NCBI RefSeq assembly: GCF_030812475.1
Contig: NZ_JAUSSR010000022.1
Location: 1-64,000 of the forward strand
DNA: 64,000 bases
Direction of reading: 5' to 3'
DNA from: Pseudomonas lini
Lineage (GTDB): Bacteria; Pseudomonadota; Gammaproteobacteria; Pseudomonadales; Pseudomonadaceae
Numbering within the stretch: the stretch's first letter is position 1; each line of letters begins with the position of its first letter. A program made the translations under genes and the position numbers. Positions 25,728-36,900 of the stretch are shown piece after piece. Below the pieces are notes generated by a model. It was not told the DNA's origin. It searched no databases and worked only from the letters and a program-made list of their open reading frames with translations.

Positions 25728-27023
25728 TTAGCCCTGAACCGGCACGCCCTTGAGGTATGGAGCAGGCTCTGCGCCCAGGTTGTTCAACATACGCTCGCTG
25801 TACCAGTCCACAAAGTTCACCACACCAAACTCATAGGTCTTGGAATAAGGCCCTGGCTGGTACGCGGTGGAGTTGATCCCGCGCTGGTTCTCTTCAGCCA
25901 GGCGACGGTCCTGGTCGTTGGTCGCATCCCAGACCTTGCGCATGCGCTCCACGTCGTAGTCCACGCCTTCGACCGCGTCCTTGTGCACGATCCACTTGGT
26001 GGTGACCATGGTTTCCTGGGCGCTGATCGGCCACACGGTGAAGACGATGATGTGATCGCCCATGCAGTGGTTCCAGGAATGCGGCAGGTGCAGGATGCGC
26101 ATCGAGCCCAGGTCCGGGTTCTTGATGCGGCCCATGAGTTTGGCGCAACCCTGTTTGCCGTCCAGGGTCATGGACACGGTGCCCTTGAGCAGCGGCATGC
26201 GCACGATGCGGTTACGCAGGCCGAAGCTGGCGTGGGCGTAAGGAATCTTCTCGGCTTCCCAGGCAGCGGCCGAAGCAGCAACGTGGTCCTTGAAGGCCTG
26301 GTCGGCCCGCGGGTCGGTGACGTCATCCCATTCCAGCAAGGTTTTCAACAGTTCCGGGTGCGACGCGTTGCAGTGATAGCACTCGCGGTTGTTTTCCAGC
26401 ACAAGCTTCCAGTTGGCCTTTTCGAACAAGGTGGTCTGGATCGCCACCTTGGTGTTCTCCATGTCGTACGGTTCCATGTAATGGTTCAGCGTCGACAGGA
26501 AGTCATCAATGGCCGGCGGGTTTTCCGACAGGCTGATGAAGATGTAACCGCCAGCGGTTTTCACATTCACCGGCTTGAGGCCGTACTGCTTCATGTCGAA
26601 GTCGGCGCCCATTTCGGTGCCGGCGAACAGCAGGCGACCGTCCAGCTCATACGTCCACTGGTGGTAGTGGCAGACCAGTTTGGCGACTTTGCCTTTTTCA
26701 CTGGTGCACAGCCGTGAACCGCGGTGGCGGCAGACGTTGTGGAACGCATGGACCACGCCGTCTGCGCCACGAATCACGATGATCGGGTTCTTGCCGACTT
26801 GCAGGGTCAGGTAGTTGCCCTTTGCCGGGATTTCGCAGGTCATGCCGGCGATCAACCATTCTTTCTGGAAGATTTCCTGCATGTCGATATCAAATAGCCG
26901 CTCGTCAGAGTAAAACGGTTGCGGCAGCGAGAAAGTGCGTTCGCGCTCATGCAACATCTGCGCGGTAGCCTTGCGTGCGGGTTCCAGCGGATCGCCCAGG
27001 CTGATTTTTGCGGTGACGTCCAT
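25728..27023 (-). CDS. gbcA: Glycine betaine monooxygenase, Rieske oxygenase subunit GbcA
   Basis: Predicted 431-aa Rieske non-heme iron oxygenase. The Rieske motif is CRH (C98, H100) and CHYH (C118, H121); the catalytic domain has NREYHCNASHPELL-type iron ligands (ENNRECYHCNASHPELLKTLLEWDDV). With GbcB it removes one methyl from glycine betaine, giving dimethylglycine and formaldehyde. The ATG at 27023 is chosen over two upstream ATGs: AGGA lies 8 bases before it and homologues begin MDVT. Divergent from gbcB, as in P. aeruginosa PA5410/PA5411. Confidence 0.93.
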   Translation of the reverse strand: MDVTAKISLGDPLEPARKATAQMLHERERTFSLPQPFYSDERLFDIDMQEIFQKEWLIAGMTCEIPAKGNYLTLQVGKNPIIVIRGADGVVHAFHNVCRHRGSRLCTSEKGKVAKLVCHYHQWTYELDGRLLFAGTEMGADFDMKQYGLKPVNVKTAGGYIFISLSENPPAIDDFLSTLNHYMEPYDMENTKVAIQTTLFEKANWKLVLENNRECYHCNASHPELLKTLLEWDDVTDPRADQAFKDHVAASAAAWEAEKIPYAHASFGLRNRIVRMPLLKGTVSMTLDGKQGCAKLMGRIKNPDLGSMRILHLPHSWNHCMGDHIIVFTVWPISAQETMVTTKWIVHKDAVEGVDYDVERMRKVWDATNDQDRRLAEENQRGINSTAYQPGPYSKTYEFGVVNFVDWYSERMLNNLGAEPAPYLKGVPVQG

Positions 27024-27305
27024 CGATTTGATCCTCATGGCCATTCTGTGTGGCCGGCGAATAGTGGCTGATACGGTTGCTACGCAAGACAGAAACAGCG
27101 TTTATCTGTTGGGGCGAGTGTGGGGCCGGCGCTTGCGGGAACCTTATCCATGGGCGACATGGCCAAATCTGTTCCCGACGCGTAACCCCCGGTAATTGGC
27201 GGCTGGTCGCGATAAGTATGTGAATGTCGCAGATAGGTAAATGGGTGATTCGCGGTATACGCAAAATCGCCAACATAAGGCCGACCATCGGCGGTGGAGA
27301 ACAGC
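27024..27305. promoter_or_regulatory. Divergent gbcA / gbcB control region
   Basis: 282-bp gap. GTCGCGATAAGTA at 27206 and GTCGCAGATAGGTA at 27226 form an imperfect direct repeat whose GATA parts are 21 bp apart (27211, 27232), like the GTCG half-sites between cbcX and sdaB. Candidate GbdR operator closer to gbcB; known biology places a GbdR-dependent promoter here. Confidence 0.45.
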
Positions 27306-28406
27306 ATGTCCAACAGCTTCCTGAATCCGGTAACCACCCAGACCTGGGCCAATGGCCGACACATCGTCCGTTGCGTCAAAGTCATCCAGGAAACCTGGGA
27401 TGTGCGCACTTTCTGTTTTATGGCTGATCAGCCGATCCTGTTCTTTTTCAAGCCCGGGCAGTTTGTCACCCTGGAGCTTGAAATCGACGGCGTGCCGATC
27501 ATGCGCTCCTACACCATTTCCAGCTCGCCATCGGTGCCGTACAGCTTTTCGGTGACCATCAAGCGCGTGCCGGGCGGCAAGGTTTCCAACTGGTTGCACG
27601 ACACCCTGCACGAAGGTCAGGAACTGGCGGTGCACGGACCGGTCGGGCTGTTCAATGCCATGGACTTCACCGCGCCGAAGGTGCTTTACCTCAGCGGCGG
27701 CGTCGGCATCACGCCCGTCATGTCCATGGCGCGCTGGTTCTATGACACCAACGGCAACGTCGACATGGTGTTTATCCACAGCGCCCGTACACCCAAAGAC
27801 ATCATTTACCATCGCGAGCTGGAACACATGGCGTCGCGGATCGACAACTTCAGCCTGCACCTGATCTGCGAGAAGCATGGTCTGGGTGAGCCATGGGCCG
27901 GTTATCGCGGTTACCTGAACCAGAAGATGCTCGAGTTGATGGCGCCGGACTTCATGGAGCGCGAAGTATTCTGCTGCGGCCCGACGCCGTATATGAATGC
28001 AGTGAAGCGCATGCTGGAAACGATCGGCTTCGACATGTCGCGTTATCACGAGGAATCTTTCGGCGCCACGCCTGCGGAAGCCCGCGCCGATGCAGTGGAG
28101 CAAGCCGAAATCGCTGCAGACGCGCCGGACATTGATGCCGCGGATCTGCACCTGGTGGAGTTCACGGCGTCTGGCAAGAGCATTGGCGTTGCGCCGGGTG
28201 AGACCGTTCACGCCGCTGCTGCCAAGTTGGGCCTGTTGATTCCGAAGGCTTGCGGGATGGGGATCTGCGGGACCTGCAAGGTGTTGAAGCTGGGTGGCGA
28301 GGTCGAGATGGAGCACAACGGCGGCATCACCGAGGAAGACGAAGCCGAGGGGTTCATCCTGTCGTGCTGCAGCGTGCCGAAGGGCGATGTGCGGATCGAG
28401 TTTTAA
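27306..28406 (+). CDS. gbcB: Glycine betaine monooxygenase, reductase subunit GbcB
   Basis: Predicted 366-aa NAD(P)H-dependent reductase: ferredoxin-reductase FAD/NAD module first (IMRSYTISSSPSVP for FAD; LSGGVGITPVMSMARW for NAD), and a plant-type 2Fe-2S domain at the C-terminus (PKACGMGICGTCKVLKL ... FILSCCSVP). It feeds electrons to GbcA. ATG at 27306 preferred over 27294 because GGTGGAG lies 7 bases upstream. Transcribed away from gbcA. Confidence 0.92.
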   Translation: MSNSFLNPVTTQTWANGRHIVRCVKVIQETWDVRTFCFMADQPILFFFKPGQFVTLELEIDGVPIMRSYTISSSPSVPYSFSVTIKRVPGGKVSNWLHDTLHEGQELAVHGPVGLFNAMDFTAPKVLYLSGGVGITPVMSMARWFYDTNGNVDMVFIHSARTPKDIIYHRELEHMASRIDNFSLHLICEKHGLGEPWAGYRGYLNQKMLELMAPDFMEREVFCCGPTPYMNAVKRMLETIGFDMSRYHEESFGATPAEARADAVEQAEIAADAPDIDAADLHLVEFTASGKSIGVAPGETVHAAAAKLGLLIPKACGMGICGTCKVLKLGGEVEMEHNGGITEEDEAEGFILSCCSVPKGDVRIEF

Positions 28407-28421
28407 TACACGCCGCGCAAC

Positions 28422-28514
28422 CTGTGGGAGCGAGCTTGCTCGCGATGACGGTGGTACATTCAACAGCTATGTTGGCTGACCTGCCGCTATCGCGAGCAAG
28501 CTCGCTCCCACAGG
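28422..28514. repeat. Inverted REP pair
   Basis: CTGTGGGAGCGAGCTTGCTC and its inverse GAGCAAGCTCGCTCCCACAG in the gap after gbcB. Confidence 0.85.
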
Positions 28515-28572
28515 TTCCGCGGGGTCATGACTGACCGTTTTCAATCGATAAACAGAGCTTCAGTTCGATGAT

Positions 28573-28767
28573 TTACGGCCTTTCTGAGAAGATCTCAATT
28601 TTGTAATTATTGGACATCTGTTGCACGTAAACCTTTTTGACAACAATGGATTCTGAGTTGTCGTGATGTTTAATTGTGTCGCCAATGTTCACATTTTTTA
28701 AAAATTCATCACGCTCAATTTCTTTGGCAGTACTTGTCAGAAACGCACCTTGTGATTGATCGCTCAT
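28573..28767 (-). CDS. Hypothetical 64-aa protein, AT-rich
   Basis: Small acidic/basic mixed protein, MSDQSQGAFLTSTAKEIERDEF..., with a short beta-rich C-terminal part (VVKKVYVQQMSNNYKIEIF). No signal peptide or membrane segment. Its base composition is clearly more AT-rich than its neighbours, suggesting recent acquisition. GAGAG about 10 bases upstream may serve as ribosome site. Family not recognised; it sits alone between gbcB and the threonine aldolase gene. Confidence 0.55.
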   Translation of the reverse strand: MSDQSQGAFLTSTAKEIERDEFLKNVNIGDTIKHHDNSESIVVKKVYVQQMSNNYKIEIFSERP

Positions 28768-28956
28768 TTTGATCGCTCTCTACTGGAATAGCGTTTGCGC
28801 CGAATGTTCGACGGGCCTTGTTCCTGAAAGACTGCGTAACCTTTTCAGGTGTTCCAACGATATGCCAGCGTGCCGAGCAGCTGAACTGTCAGAAATAACA
28901 GATCCGATGAGCGGCGCGGCGCACTCCGGACGCGCCTGCCGCTGCCCGTGCCGGAT

Positions 28957-29997
28957 TCAGGCACTCATCACTTCACGAATATCTTTCGCCAATTCCCGCA
29001 CACGTTCAATTTCGGTATCCCACGAACACATGAACCGTGCGCCGCCGTTGCCGATGAAGGTGTAGAAGCGCCAGCCCTTGGCGGTCAGTGCCGCGATCGC
29101 CGGTTCCGAGAGTTGCAGGAACACGCCGTTGGCCTGCACCGGAAACATCAGTTCCACGCCCGGAATGTCGCTGACCAGTTCCGCCAGTAATTGGGCGCAG
29201 TGGTTGGCGTGGTGGGCGTATTTGAGCCAGGCGTCGTTTTCCAGGATTCCGACCCACGGGGCTGAGAGGAAACGCATTTTGGAGGCCAGCTGGCCGGCCT
29301 GTTTGCAGCGATAGTCGAAGTCTTCGGCCAGTTTGTGGTTGAAGAACAGAATCGCTTCGCCCACCGCCATGCCGTTTTTCGTACCCCCAAAGCACAACAC
29401 GTCGACCCCGGCCTTCCAGGTCAGGTCGGCGGGTGAGCAGCCAAGGAATGCGCAGGCATTGGAGAAGCGTGCGCCGTCCATGTGCAGGTTCAGGCGCAGT
29501 TCTTTGCAGGTGACGCTGATGGCGCGGATTTCTTCGGGGGTGTAGATGCTGCCGACTTCGGTGGCCTGGGTCAGGGTCACCACGCGGGGTTTCGGGTAGT
29601 GGATATCCTGGCGCTTGAGGGCGATTTCGCGGATTGATTCCGGGGTCAGCTTGCCATTTTCGGTGCGGGCGACGAGCAATTTGGAGCCGTTGGAGAAGAA
29701 CTCCGGTGCGCCGCATTCATCGGTTTCCACGTGGGCGGTTTCCGAGCAGATCACGCTGTGGTAACTCTGGCACAGCGACGACAGGGCCAGGGAGTTGGCG
29801 GCGGTGCCATTGAAAGCGAAAAACACTTCGCAGTCGGTTTCGAACAGTTTGCGGAATTGATCCGCCGCGCGGGCGGTCCATTCATCGTCGCCATAGGCGC
29901 GCTGGTGGCCATGGTTGGCCTGTTCCATGGCCGCCCAGGCTTCAGGGCAGATACCGGAGTAGTTGTCGCTGGCGAATTGTTGGCTCTTGTCGGTCAT
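28957..29997 (-). CDS. ltaE: Low-specificity L-threonine aldolase
   Basis: Predicted 346-aa PLP-dependent aldolase splitting threonine (or allo-threonine) into glycine and acetaldehyde. Family features: HVETDECGAPEFFSNGSKL, LHMDGARFSNACAFLG and the PLP-lysine block DVLCFGGTKNGM. The ATG at 29997 (MTDKSQQFASDNYSGICPEAW) is the family start with GGAAG upstream; the frame is open 44 codons further but unlike the family. In P. aeruginosa the same gene (PA5413) lies in this cluster, linking threonine to the glycine pool. Confidence 0.9.
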   Translation of the reverse strand: MTDKSQQFASDNYSGICPEAWAAMEQANHGHQRAYGDDEWTARAADQFRKLFETDCEVFFAFNGTAANSLALSSLCQSYHSVICSETAHVETDECGAPEFFSNGSKLLVARTENGKLTPESIREIALKRQDIHYPKPRVVTLTQATEVGSIYTPEEIRAISVTCKELRLNLHMDGARFSNACAFLGCSPADLTWKAGVDVLCFGGTKNGMAVGEAILFFNHKLAEDFDYRCKQAGQLASKMRFLSAPWVGILENDAWLKYAHHANHCAQLLAELVSDIPGVELMFPVQANGVFLQLSEPAIAALTAKGWRFYTFIGNGGARFMCSWDTEIERVRELAKDIREVMSA

Positions 29998-30121
29998 GGC
30001 CGGCTTCCGTGATCGAAACTTCTTATGGTGAAGAGTCTCGTGGTCAATGATGGTGCGCACTTTACCGAAGGTCGTCCGGGGAGCGCACGGGATCTTTCTG
30101 TCAGAAAAATACAGGGCAATT

Positions 30122-30838
30122 ATGCACATGACTCAACGGGACGGGGCACTGGATCTGCTGAAGTGGTTGGCCCTGGTGAGCATGGTGGTCGATCATCTGC
30201 GATATGTCGGTTATTCCGTCGATATCCTGTATGTGCCCGGTCGGCTGGCGTTTCCGTGGTTCTGTCTGGCGATGGCGGCCAATCTGTCGCGCACCCGAAG
30301 CGTCAGCCGCGATACTCAATGGCGTTATCTGGGGTGGTTACTGCTGTTTAGCGCCATCAGTGAAATCCCCTACCGAATGTTCATTCCTGATCCCGACACC
30401 TTCAATGTGTTACCCACGCTGGCCCTGGGCCTGTTGGTGGCGCGTGGCTGGCAGCAACCGCTGCTGCAATCACGACTGCTGGCGACCGCTGCAGTGGTGC
30501 TGGCGGCACTGTTTGCGGAGCGACTGATGTTCGGTTTTTTCGGGGTGTTGTTGCCGTTGATGATGTTGCTGGTCATCAGGCGGCCCTGGTATTTCAGCCT
30601 GCTGCCGGGGTTGGTGTGCCTGGCGGCCAATCAGTGGGAAGTCCTGTATCACTCGGCCCGGTTCGGCAACCTTGCAGCCAGCCTCGGCATCGCCGTTTGT
30701 CTGATCGCGCCATGGCTGGGCCTGGTCTTGTTGCGACACGCCCGGCATTTAAAGCCGCCGCCGATGCGGCGCTGGGCGTACGCCTTGTATCCACTGCATT
30801 TCCTGCTGCTGCTACTCATCCGCAAGCTCGCCAGCTGA
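30122..30838 (+). CDS. TraX family membrane protein
   Basis: Predicted 238-aa polytopic membrane protein with about seven hydrophobic segments, opening RDGALDLLKWLALVSMVVDHLRYVGY, the hallmark of TraX-type (acyltransferase-like) proteins. TraX of the F plasmid acetylates pilin, but chromosomal members have no known substrate. ATG at 30122 follows CAGGGCAATT; a second ATG two codons later is equally possible. Divergent from ltaE. Confidence 0.8.
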   Translation: MHMTQRDGALDLLKWLALVSMVVDHLRYVGYSVDILYVPGRLAFPWFCLAMAANLSRTRSVSRDTQWRYLGWLLLFSAISEIPYRMFIPDPDTFNVLPTLALGLLVARGWQQPLLQSRLLATAAVVLAALFAERLMFGFFGVLLPLMMLLVIRRPWYFSLLPGLVCLAANQWEVLYHSARFGNLAASLGIAVCLIAPWLGLVLLRHARHLKPPPMRRWAYALYPLHFLLLLLIRKLAS

Positions 30839-30840
30839 CC

Positions 30841-30933
30841 CTGTAGGAGCTGGCTTGCCAGCGAAAGCGGTGTGTCAGTTAGTACATGTGTCGACTGATA
30901 CACCGCCTTCGCCGGCAAGCCAGCTCCTACAGG
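30841..30933. repeat. Inverted REP pair
   Basis: CTGTAGGAGCTGGCTTGCCA and GCCGGCAAGCCAGCTCCTAC facing each other between the traX-like gene and glyA. Confidence 0.85.
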
Positions 30934-31122
30934 GTTCTCCGCTGAATTGGAGATTGTGTTCAGTGTGCCATTTCAGGCTATGTCGTAAACGCACCTTTGC
31001 GTGGCGCCCGTAGGCATTTGGCCTCTCTGCGCCGGCCATACCATCGCATTCAAAGGGCACTGCCGAAAACGCCAGTGCCTCACCGAGACGAATGGCGCAC
31101 CACCGCCGCTGGGAGAGACGCG

Positions 31123-32376
31123 ATGTTCAGCAAGCAAGACCAGATCAAAGGCTACGACGATGCACTGCTGGCGGCGATGAATGCCGAGGAGCAACGCCAG
31201 GAAGATCACATCGAGCTGATCGCGTCAGAGAACTACACCAGCAAACGCGTCATGGAAGCGCAAGGTAGTGGCCTGACCAACAAATACGCCGAAGGCTATC
31301 CGGGCAAGCGCTACTATGGTGGCTGCGAGCACGTTGATAAAGTTGAAGCGCTGGCCATCGAACGCGCCAAGCAACTGTTCGGCGCCGATTACGCCAACGT
31401 GCAGCCGCACTCCGGCTCCTCGGCCAACAGCGCCGTTTACCTGGCCCTGCTGCAAGCCGGTGACACCATTCTCGGCATGAGCCTGGCCCATGGCGGTCAC
31501 CTGACGCACGGCGCCAAGGTTTCGTCCTCGGGCAAGCTGTACAACGCCGTGCAGTATGGCATTGACACCAAGACCGGGTTGATTGACTACGACGAAGTCG
31601 AGCGTCTGGCCGTCGAATCCAAGCCGAAAATGATCGTTGCCGGCTTCTCTGCCTACTCCAAGACCCTCGACTTCCCGCGTTTCCGTCAGATCGCCGACAA
31701 GGTTGGCGCGCTGCTGTTCGTCGACATGGCTCACGTCGCCGGTCTGGTCGCTGCAGGCCTGTACCCGAATCCGCTGCCGTACGCCGATGTGGTCACTACG
31801 ACTACCCACAAGACCCTGCGCGGTCCACGTGGCGGCTTGATCCTGTGCAAGTCCAACGAAGAAATCGAGAAGAAGCTCAACGCGGCAGTCTTCCCGGGTG
31901 CCCAGGGCGGCCCGCTGATGCACGTGATCGCTGGTAAAGCGGTGTGCTTCAAGGAAGCTTTGGAGCCTGGTTTCAAGGCCTACCAACAACAAGTGATCGA
32001 TAACGCCCAGGCCATGGCCGGCGTATTTATCAAACGCGGCTACGATGTAGTGTCCGGCGGTACCGATAACCACCTGTTCCTGGTCAGCCTGATCCGTCAG
32101 GGCCTTACCGGCAAAGAGGCGGACGCAGCACTCGGTCGCGCCCACATCACCGTGAACAAGAACGCTGTCCCGAACGATCCACAGTCGCCGTTCGTCACCT
32201 CCGGTCTGCGCATCGGCACCCCGGCGGTCACCACCCGCGGCTTCAAGGTGACCCAGTGCGTGGATCTGGCCGGCTGGATCTGCGACATCCTCGACAACCT
32301 CGGCGACGCCGACGTGGAAGCGAATGTTGCACAGCAAGTGTCGGCACTGTGCGCGGACTTCCCGGTTTATCGCTGA
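31123..32376 (+). CDS. glyA: Serine hydroxymethyltransferase (GlyA1)
   Basis: Predicted 417-aa PLP enzyme interconverting glycine plus methylene-tetrahydrofolate and serine. The PLP lysine is K230 in [14 protein letters not shown], and the substrate block [38 protein letters not shown] is intact. GGGAGAG lies 9 bases before the ATG. Directly before soxBDAG, so the sarcosine-derived one-carbon unit and glycine can be joined to serine; this matches PA5415. A longer in-frame start upstream is unlike the family. Confidence 0.95.
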   Translation: MFSKQDQIKGYDDALLAAMNAEEQRQEDHIELIASENYTSKRVMEAQGSGLTNKYAEGYPGKRYYGGCEHVDKVEALAIERAKQLFGADYANVQPHSGSSANSAVYLALLQAGDTILGMSLAHGGHLTHGAKVSSSGKLYNAVQYGIDTKTGLIDYDEVERLAVESKPKMIVAGFSAYSKTLDFPRFRQIADKVGALLFVDMAHVAGLVAAGLYPNPLPYADVVTTTTHKTLRGPRGGLILCKSNEEIEKKLNAAVFPGAQGGPLMHVIAGKAVCFKEALEPGFKAYQQQVIDNAQAMAGVFIKRGYDVVSGGTDNHLFLVSLIRQGLTGKEADAALGRAHITVNKNAVPNDPQSPFVTSGLRIGTPAVTTRGFKVTQCVDLAGWICDILDNLGDADVEANVAQQVSALCADFPVYR

Positions 32377-32399
32377 GCGCGGTTTTGGAGTAAATGACT

Positions 32400-33650
32400 A
32401 TGCAACGCTACTCAGGCTTCGGCCTCTTCAAACACTCCCTCAGCCACCACGAAAACTGGCAGCGGATGTGGCGCACGCCGACCCCGAAAAAGGTCTATGA
32501 CGTGGTCATCGTCGGCGGTGGCGGGCATGGTCTGGCGACCGCCTACTACCTGGCAAAAGAGCACGGCATCACCAACGTGGCCGTGGTCGAGAAAGGCTGG
32601 CTGGGCGGCGGTAACACCGCGCGCAACACCACCATCGTTCGCTCCAACTACCTGTGGGACGAGTCGGCGCACCTGTACGAACACGCCATGAAGCTGTGGG
32701 AAGGCCTGTCCCAGGACCTGAACTACAACGTGATGTTCTCCCAGCGCGGCGTCTACAACCTGTGCCACACCCTGCAGGACATCCGTGATTCCGAGCGTCG
32801 GGTCAGCGCCAACCGCCTCAACGGCGTGGACGGCGAGCTGCTCGACGCCAAGCAAGTGGCCGACGAGATTCCTTATCTGGACTGCTCCAAGAACACCCGC
32901 TACCCGGTAATGGGCGCAACCGTCCAGCGTCGCGGCGGCGTGGCCCGTCACGATGCCGTGGCCTGGGGCTTTGCCCGTGCCGCCGACGCCTTGGGCGTGG
33001 ACCTGATCCAGCAGACCGAAGTGATCGGCTTCCGCAAGGAAAACGGCGTGTGCATCGGTGTCGAAACCAACAAGGGCTTCATCGGCGCCAAGCGCGTCGG
33101 CGTGGTCACGGCCGGTAACTCCGGTCACATGGCCAAGCTCGCCGGTTTCCGTCTGCCGATCGAATCCCACCCGCTGCAAGCGTTGGTGTCCGAGCCGATC
33201 AAGCCGATTATCGACAGCGTGATCATGTCCAACGCCGTACACGGTTACATCAGCCAGTCCGACAAGGGCGACCTGGTGATCGGCGCCGGTATCGACGGCT
33301 ACAACGGCTACGGCCAGCGTGGTTCGTACCCGGTGATCGAGCACACTGTCCAGGCCATCGTCGAGATGTTCCCGGTGCTGTCGCGCGTACGCATGAACCG
33401 GCAGTGGGGCGGCATCGTCGACACCACGCCGGATGCCTGCCCGATCATCTCCAAGACGCCGGTACCGAACATGTTCTTCAACTGCGGTTGGGGCACCGGC
33501 GGCTTCAAGGCGACACCTGGCTCGGGCAACGTATTTGCCGCAAGCCTGGCCAAGGGTGAAATGCACCCGTTGGCTGCACCTTTCTCCATCGACCGTTTCC
33601 ACAACGGTGCGTTGATCGACGAACACGGCGCTGCAGCAGTCGCCCACTAA
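32400..33650 (+). CDS. soxB: Sarcosine oxidase beta subunit SoxB
   Basis: Predicted 416-aa flavoprotein subunit of heterotetrameric sarcosine oxidase. The FAD motif [19 protein letters not shown] is near residues 34-52; H184 in [10 protein letters not shown] corresponds to the histidine that holds covalent FMN in characterised enzymes. The complex oxidises sarcosine to glycine, producing methylene-THF or formaldehyde and peroxide. The ATG at 32400 (MQRYSGFG) is preferred over 32394: GGAG is 10 bases away and homologues start there. Followed by soxD after 14 bp. Confidence 0.93.
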   Translation: MQRYSGFGLFKHSLSHHENWQRMWRTPTPKKVYDVVIVGGGGHGLATAYYLAKEHGITNVAVVEKGWLGGGNTARNTTIVRSNYLWDESAHLYEHAMKLWEGLSQDLNYNVMFSQRGVYNLCHTLQDIRDSERRVSANRLNGVDGELLDAKQVADEIPYLDCSKNTRYPVMGATVQRRGGVARHDAVAWGFARAADALGVDLIQQTEVIGFRKENGVCIGVETNKGFIGAKRVGVVTAGNSGHMAKLAGFRLPIESHPLQALVSEPIKPIIDSVIMSNAVHGYISQSDKGDLVIGAGIDGYNGYGQRGSYPVIEHTVQAIVEMFPVLSRVRMNRQWGGIVDTTPDACPIISKTPVPNMFFNCGWGTGGFKATPGSGNVFAASLAKGEMHPLAAPFSIDRFHNGALIDEHGAAAVAH

Positions 33651-33664
33651 CAGGAGAAATCCCT

Positions 33665-33994
33665 ATGTTGCATATCTTCTGTCCTCACTGTGGCGAACTG
33701 CGCTCCGAAGAGGAATTCCACGCATCCGGCCAGGCGCACATCCCGCGCCCGCTGGATCCGAACAGCTGCACCGACGAGGAGTGGGGCGACTACATGTTCT
33801 TCCGCGATAACCCTCGCGGCCTGCACCACGAGCTGTGGGATCACGTCGCCGGTTGCCGTCAGTACTTCAACGCCACCCGTGACACCGTGACCTACGAGAT
33901 TCTCGAAACCTACAAGATCGGCACCAAGCCACAATTTACCGACAAGACCGACAGCCCGAAAGCGGCCGCCACGGCTCTGGGAGAGAAGGTATGA
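33665..33994 (+). CDS. soxD: Sarcosine oxidase delta subunit SoxD
   Basis: Predicted 109-aa small zinc-binding subunit. It opens MLHIFCPHCGELRSEEEF (Cys-x2-Cys, with H59/C65-type partners in HHELWDHVAGCRQYF), the family fingerprint. Longer than the usual ~100 residues by a short Ala/Lys tail. AGGAGAAAT precedes the ATG; the stop overlaps the soxA start by 4 bases (ATGA), so it is coupled to soxA. Confidence 0.93.
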   Translation: MLHIFCPHCGELRSEEEFHASGQAHIPRPLDPNSCTDEEWGDYMFFRDNPRGLHHELWDHVAGCRQYFNATRDTVTYEILETYKIGTKPQFTDKTDSPKAAATALGEKV

Positions 33995-36900
33995 GCCAGA
34001 TCAATCGCCTGTCCAACGGCGGACGGATCGACCGCAACAAAGTGTTGAGCTTCACCTTCAACGGCCAGAGCTACAAAGGTTTTGAAGGCGACTCCCTGGC
34101 CGCTGCCCTGATCGCCAACGGTGTGGACATCATCGGTCGCAGCTTCAAGTATTCGCGTCCGCGCGGCATCTTCGCCGCCGGTGCCGAAGAGCCGAACGCG
34201 GTGCTGCAGATCGGCGCCACCGAAGCCACCCAGATTCCGAACGTGCGCGCCACGCAACAGGCGCTGTATCAAGGCCTGGTCGCCACCAGCACCAACGGCT
34301 GGCCAAGCGTCAACAACGACATGATGGGGATTCTCGGCAAGGTCGGCGGCAAGCTGATGCCACCGGGTTTCTACTACAAAACCTTCATGTACCCGCAATC
34401 GTTCTGGATGACTTACGAGAAGTACATCCGTAAGGCCGCAGGCCTGGGTCGCTCGCCGACCGAGAACGATCCGGACACCTACGACTACATGAACCAGCAC
34501 TGCGACGTACTGATCGTCGGCGCTGGCCCTGCTGGTCTGGCCGCTGCACTGGCCGCTGCCCGCAGCGGTGCCCGCGTGATTCTTGCCGATGAGCAGGAAG
34601 AGTTCGGCGGCAGTCTGCTCGATTCTCGCGAAAGCCTCGACGGCAAGCCTGCCGTGGAATGGGTCGCCAGCGTCATCGCCGAACTGAAAAATACCCCGGA
34701 CGTGGTGCTGTTGCCGCGCGCCACGGTCAATGGTTACCACGACCACAACTTCCTGACCATTCACGAGCGCCTGACCGATCACCTCGGCGACCGCGCACCG
34801 ATTGGCCAGGTGCGTCAACGCATCCACCGGGTTCGCGCCAAGCGTGTTGTGCTGGCGACCGGCGCTCACGAGCGTCCACTGGTCTATGGCAACAACGACG
34901 TGCCGGGCAACATGCTCGCCGGCGCGGTGTCGACTTACGTGCGCCGTTACGGCGTGGCACCTGGCAAAAAACTGGTGCTGTCGACCAACAACGACCACGC
35001 ATACCGCGTTGCCCTGGATTGGCTCGACGCCAGCCTGCAAGTGGTGGCCATCGCCGACGCCCGCAGCAATCCGCGCGGTGCACTGGTTGAAGAAGCTCGC
35101 GCCAAAGGCATCCGCATCCTGACCGGCAGCGCCGTGATCGAAGCCCGCGGCAGCAAGCGCGTGACCGCTGCTCGCGTTGCCGCGATCGATGTCAAGGCGC
35201 ACGCCGTCACCAGCCCCGGTGAGTGGCTCGACTGCGACCTGATCGCCAGCTCCGGCGGTTACAGCCCGGTGGTTCACCTGGCCTCGCACTTGGGCGGCAA
35301 GCCGATCTGGCGCGACGATATCCTCGGTTTCGTGCCGGGTGAAGCACCGCAGAAACGCGTGTGTGTCGGTGGCATCAACGGTGTCTACGGTCTCGGCGAT
35401 TCCCTGGCCGATGGTTTCGAAGGTGGCGCCCGCGCGGCCAGCGAAGCCGGTTTCAGTGGCGTCGCAGGCACCTTGCCCAAAGCCCTGAGCCGTGTCGAAG
35501 AACCGACGCTGGCGCTGTTCCAGGTGCCGCATGAAAAGAACTCTGCACGAGCGCCGAAGCAATTCGTCGACTTCCAGAACGACGTCACCGCCGGCGGCAT
35601 CGAACTGGCAACCCGCGAAGGCTTCGAATCGGTCGAGCACGTCAAACGCTACACCGCACTGGGCTTCGGCACTGACCAGGGCAAGCTGGGTAACGTCAAC
35701 GGCCTGGCCATCGCCGCCCGCTCGCTGAACGTGACCATCCCGCAGATGGGCACCACCATGTTCCGTCCGAACTACACGCCGGTGACCTTCGGCGCCGTGG
35801 CCGGTCGTCACTGTGGGCACATCTTCGAGCCGGTTCGCTTCACCGCGCTGCATCACTGGCACGTGAAGAATGGCGCCGAGTTCGAAGACGTCGGTCAGTG
35901 GAAACGTCCATGGTACTTCCCGAAAAACGGCGAAGACCTGCACACTGCCGTGAAACGCGAATGCAAAGCCGTGCGCGACAGCGTCGGCCTGCTGGACGCT
36001 TCGACCCTGGGCAAGATCGACATCCAGGGCCCGGACTCCCGTGAGTTCCTCAATCGCATCTACACCAACGCCTGGACCAAGCTCGACGTGGGCAAGGCGC
36101 GCTACGGCCTGATGTGCAAAGAAGACGGCATGGTGTTCGACGACGGCGTGACTGCATGCCTGGCCGACAACCATTTCGTGATGACCACCACCACCGGCGG
36201 CGCTGCGCGCGTGCTGCAATGGCTGGAAATCTACCACCAGACCGAATGGCCAGACCTGAAGGTGTACTTCACGTCCGTGACGGACCACTGGGCAACCATG
36301 ACCCTGTCCGGGCCGAACAGCCGCAAGCTGCTGGCCGAAGTCACCGACATCGATATCAGTAACGAAGCCTTCCCGTTCATGACCTGGAAAGAAGGTCTGG
36401 TCGGTGGTGTGCCGGCGCGGGTATTCCGGATTTCGTTTACCGGTGAGCTGTCGTACGAAGTCAACGTGCAGGCCGACTACGCCATGGGCGTGCTCGAGAA
36501 AATCGTCGATGCTGGCAAGAAGTACAACCTGACGCCATATGGCACCGAAACCATGCACGTGCTGCGGGCCGAGAAGGGCTTCATCATCGTCGGTCAGGAC
36601 ACTGACAGTTCGATGACCCCGGACGACCTGAACATGGGCTGGTGTGTGGGTCGCACCAAACCGTTCTCGTGGATCGGCTGGCGTGGCATGAACCGCGAAG
36701 ACTGCGTGCGTGATCAACGCAAACAGCTGGTCGGTCTGAAGCCGATCGATCCGACCAAGTGGCTGCCGGAAGGTGCGCAACTGGTGTTCAACACCAAGCA
36801 AACCATCCCGATGACCATGGTTGGTCACGTGACTTCCAGTTACCTGCACAACTCCCTCGGCTATTCGTTTGCCATGGGTGTGGTCAAGGGCGGCTTGAAG

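Noticed and set aside
33910-36849. A 979-codon open frame on the minus strand across soxA
   Set aside because: It is the antisense shadow of the high-GC soxA gene; its translation is His/Gln/Val-rich low-quality sequence with no domain, while the plus strand encodes a full-length SoxA.
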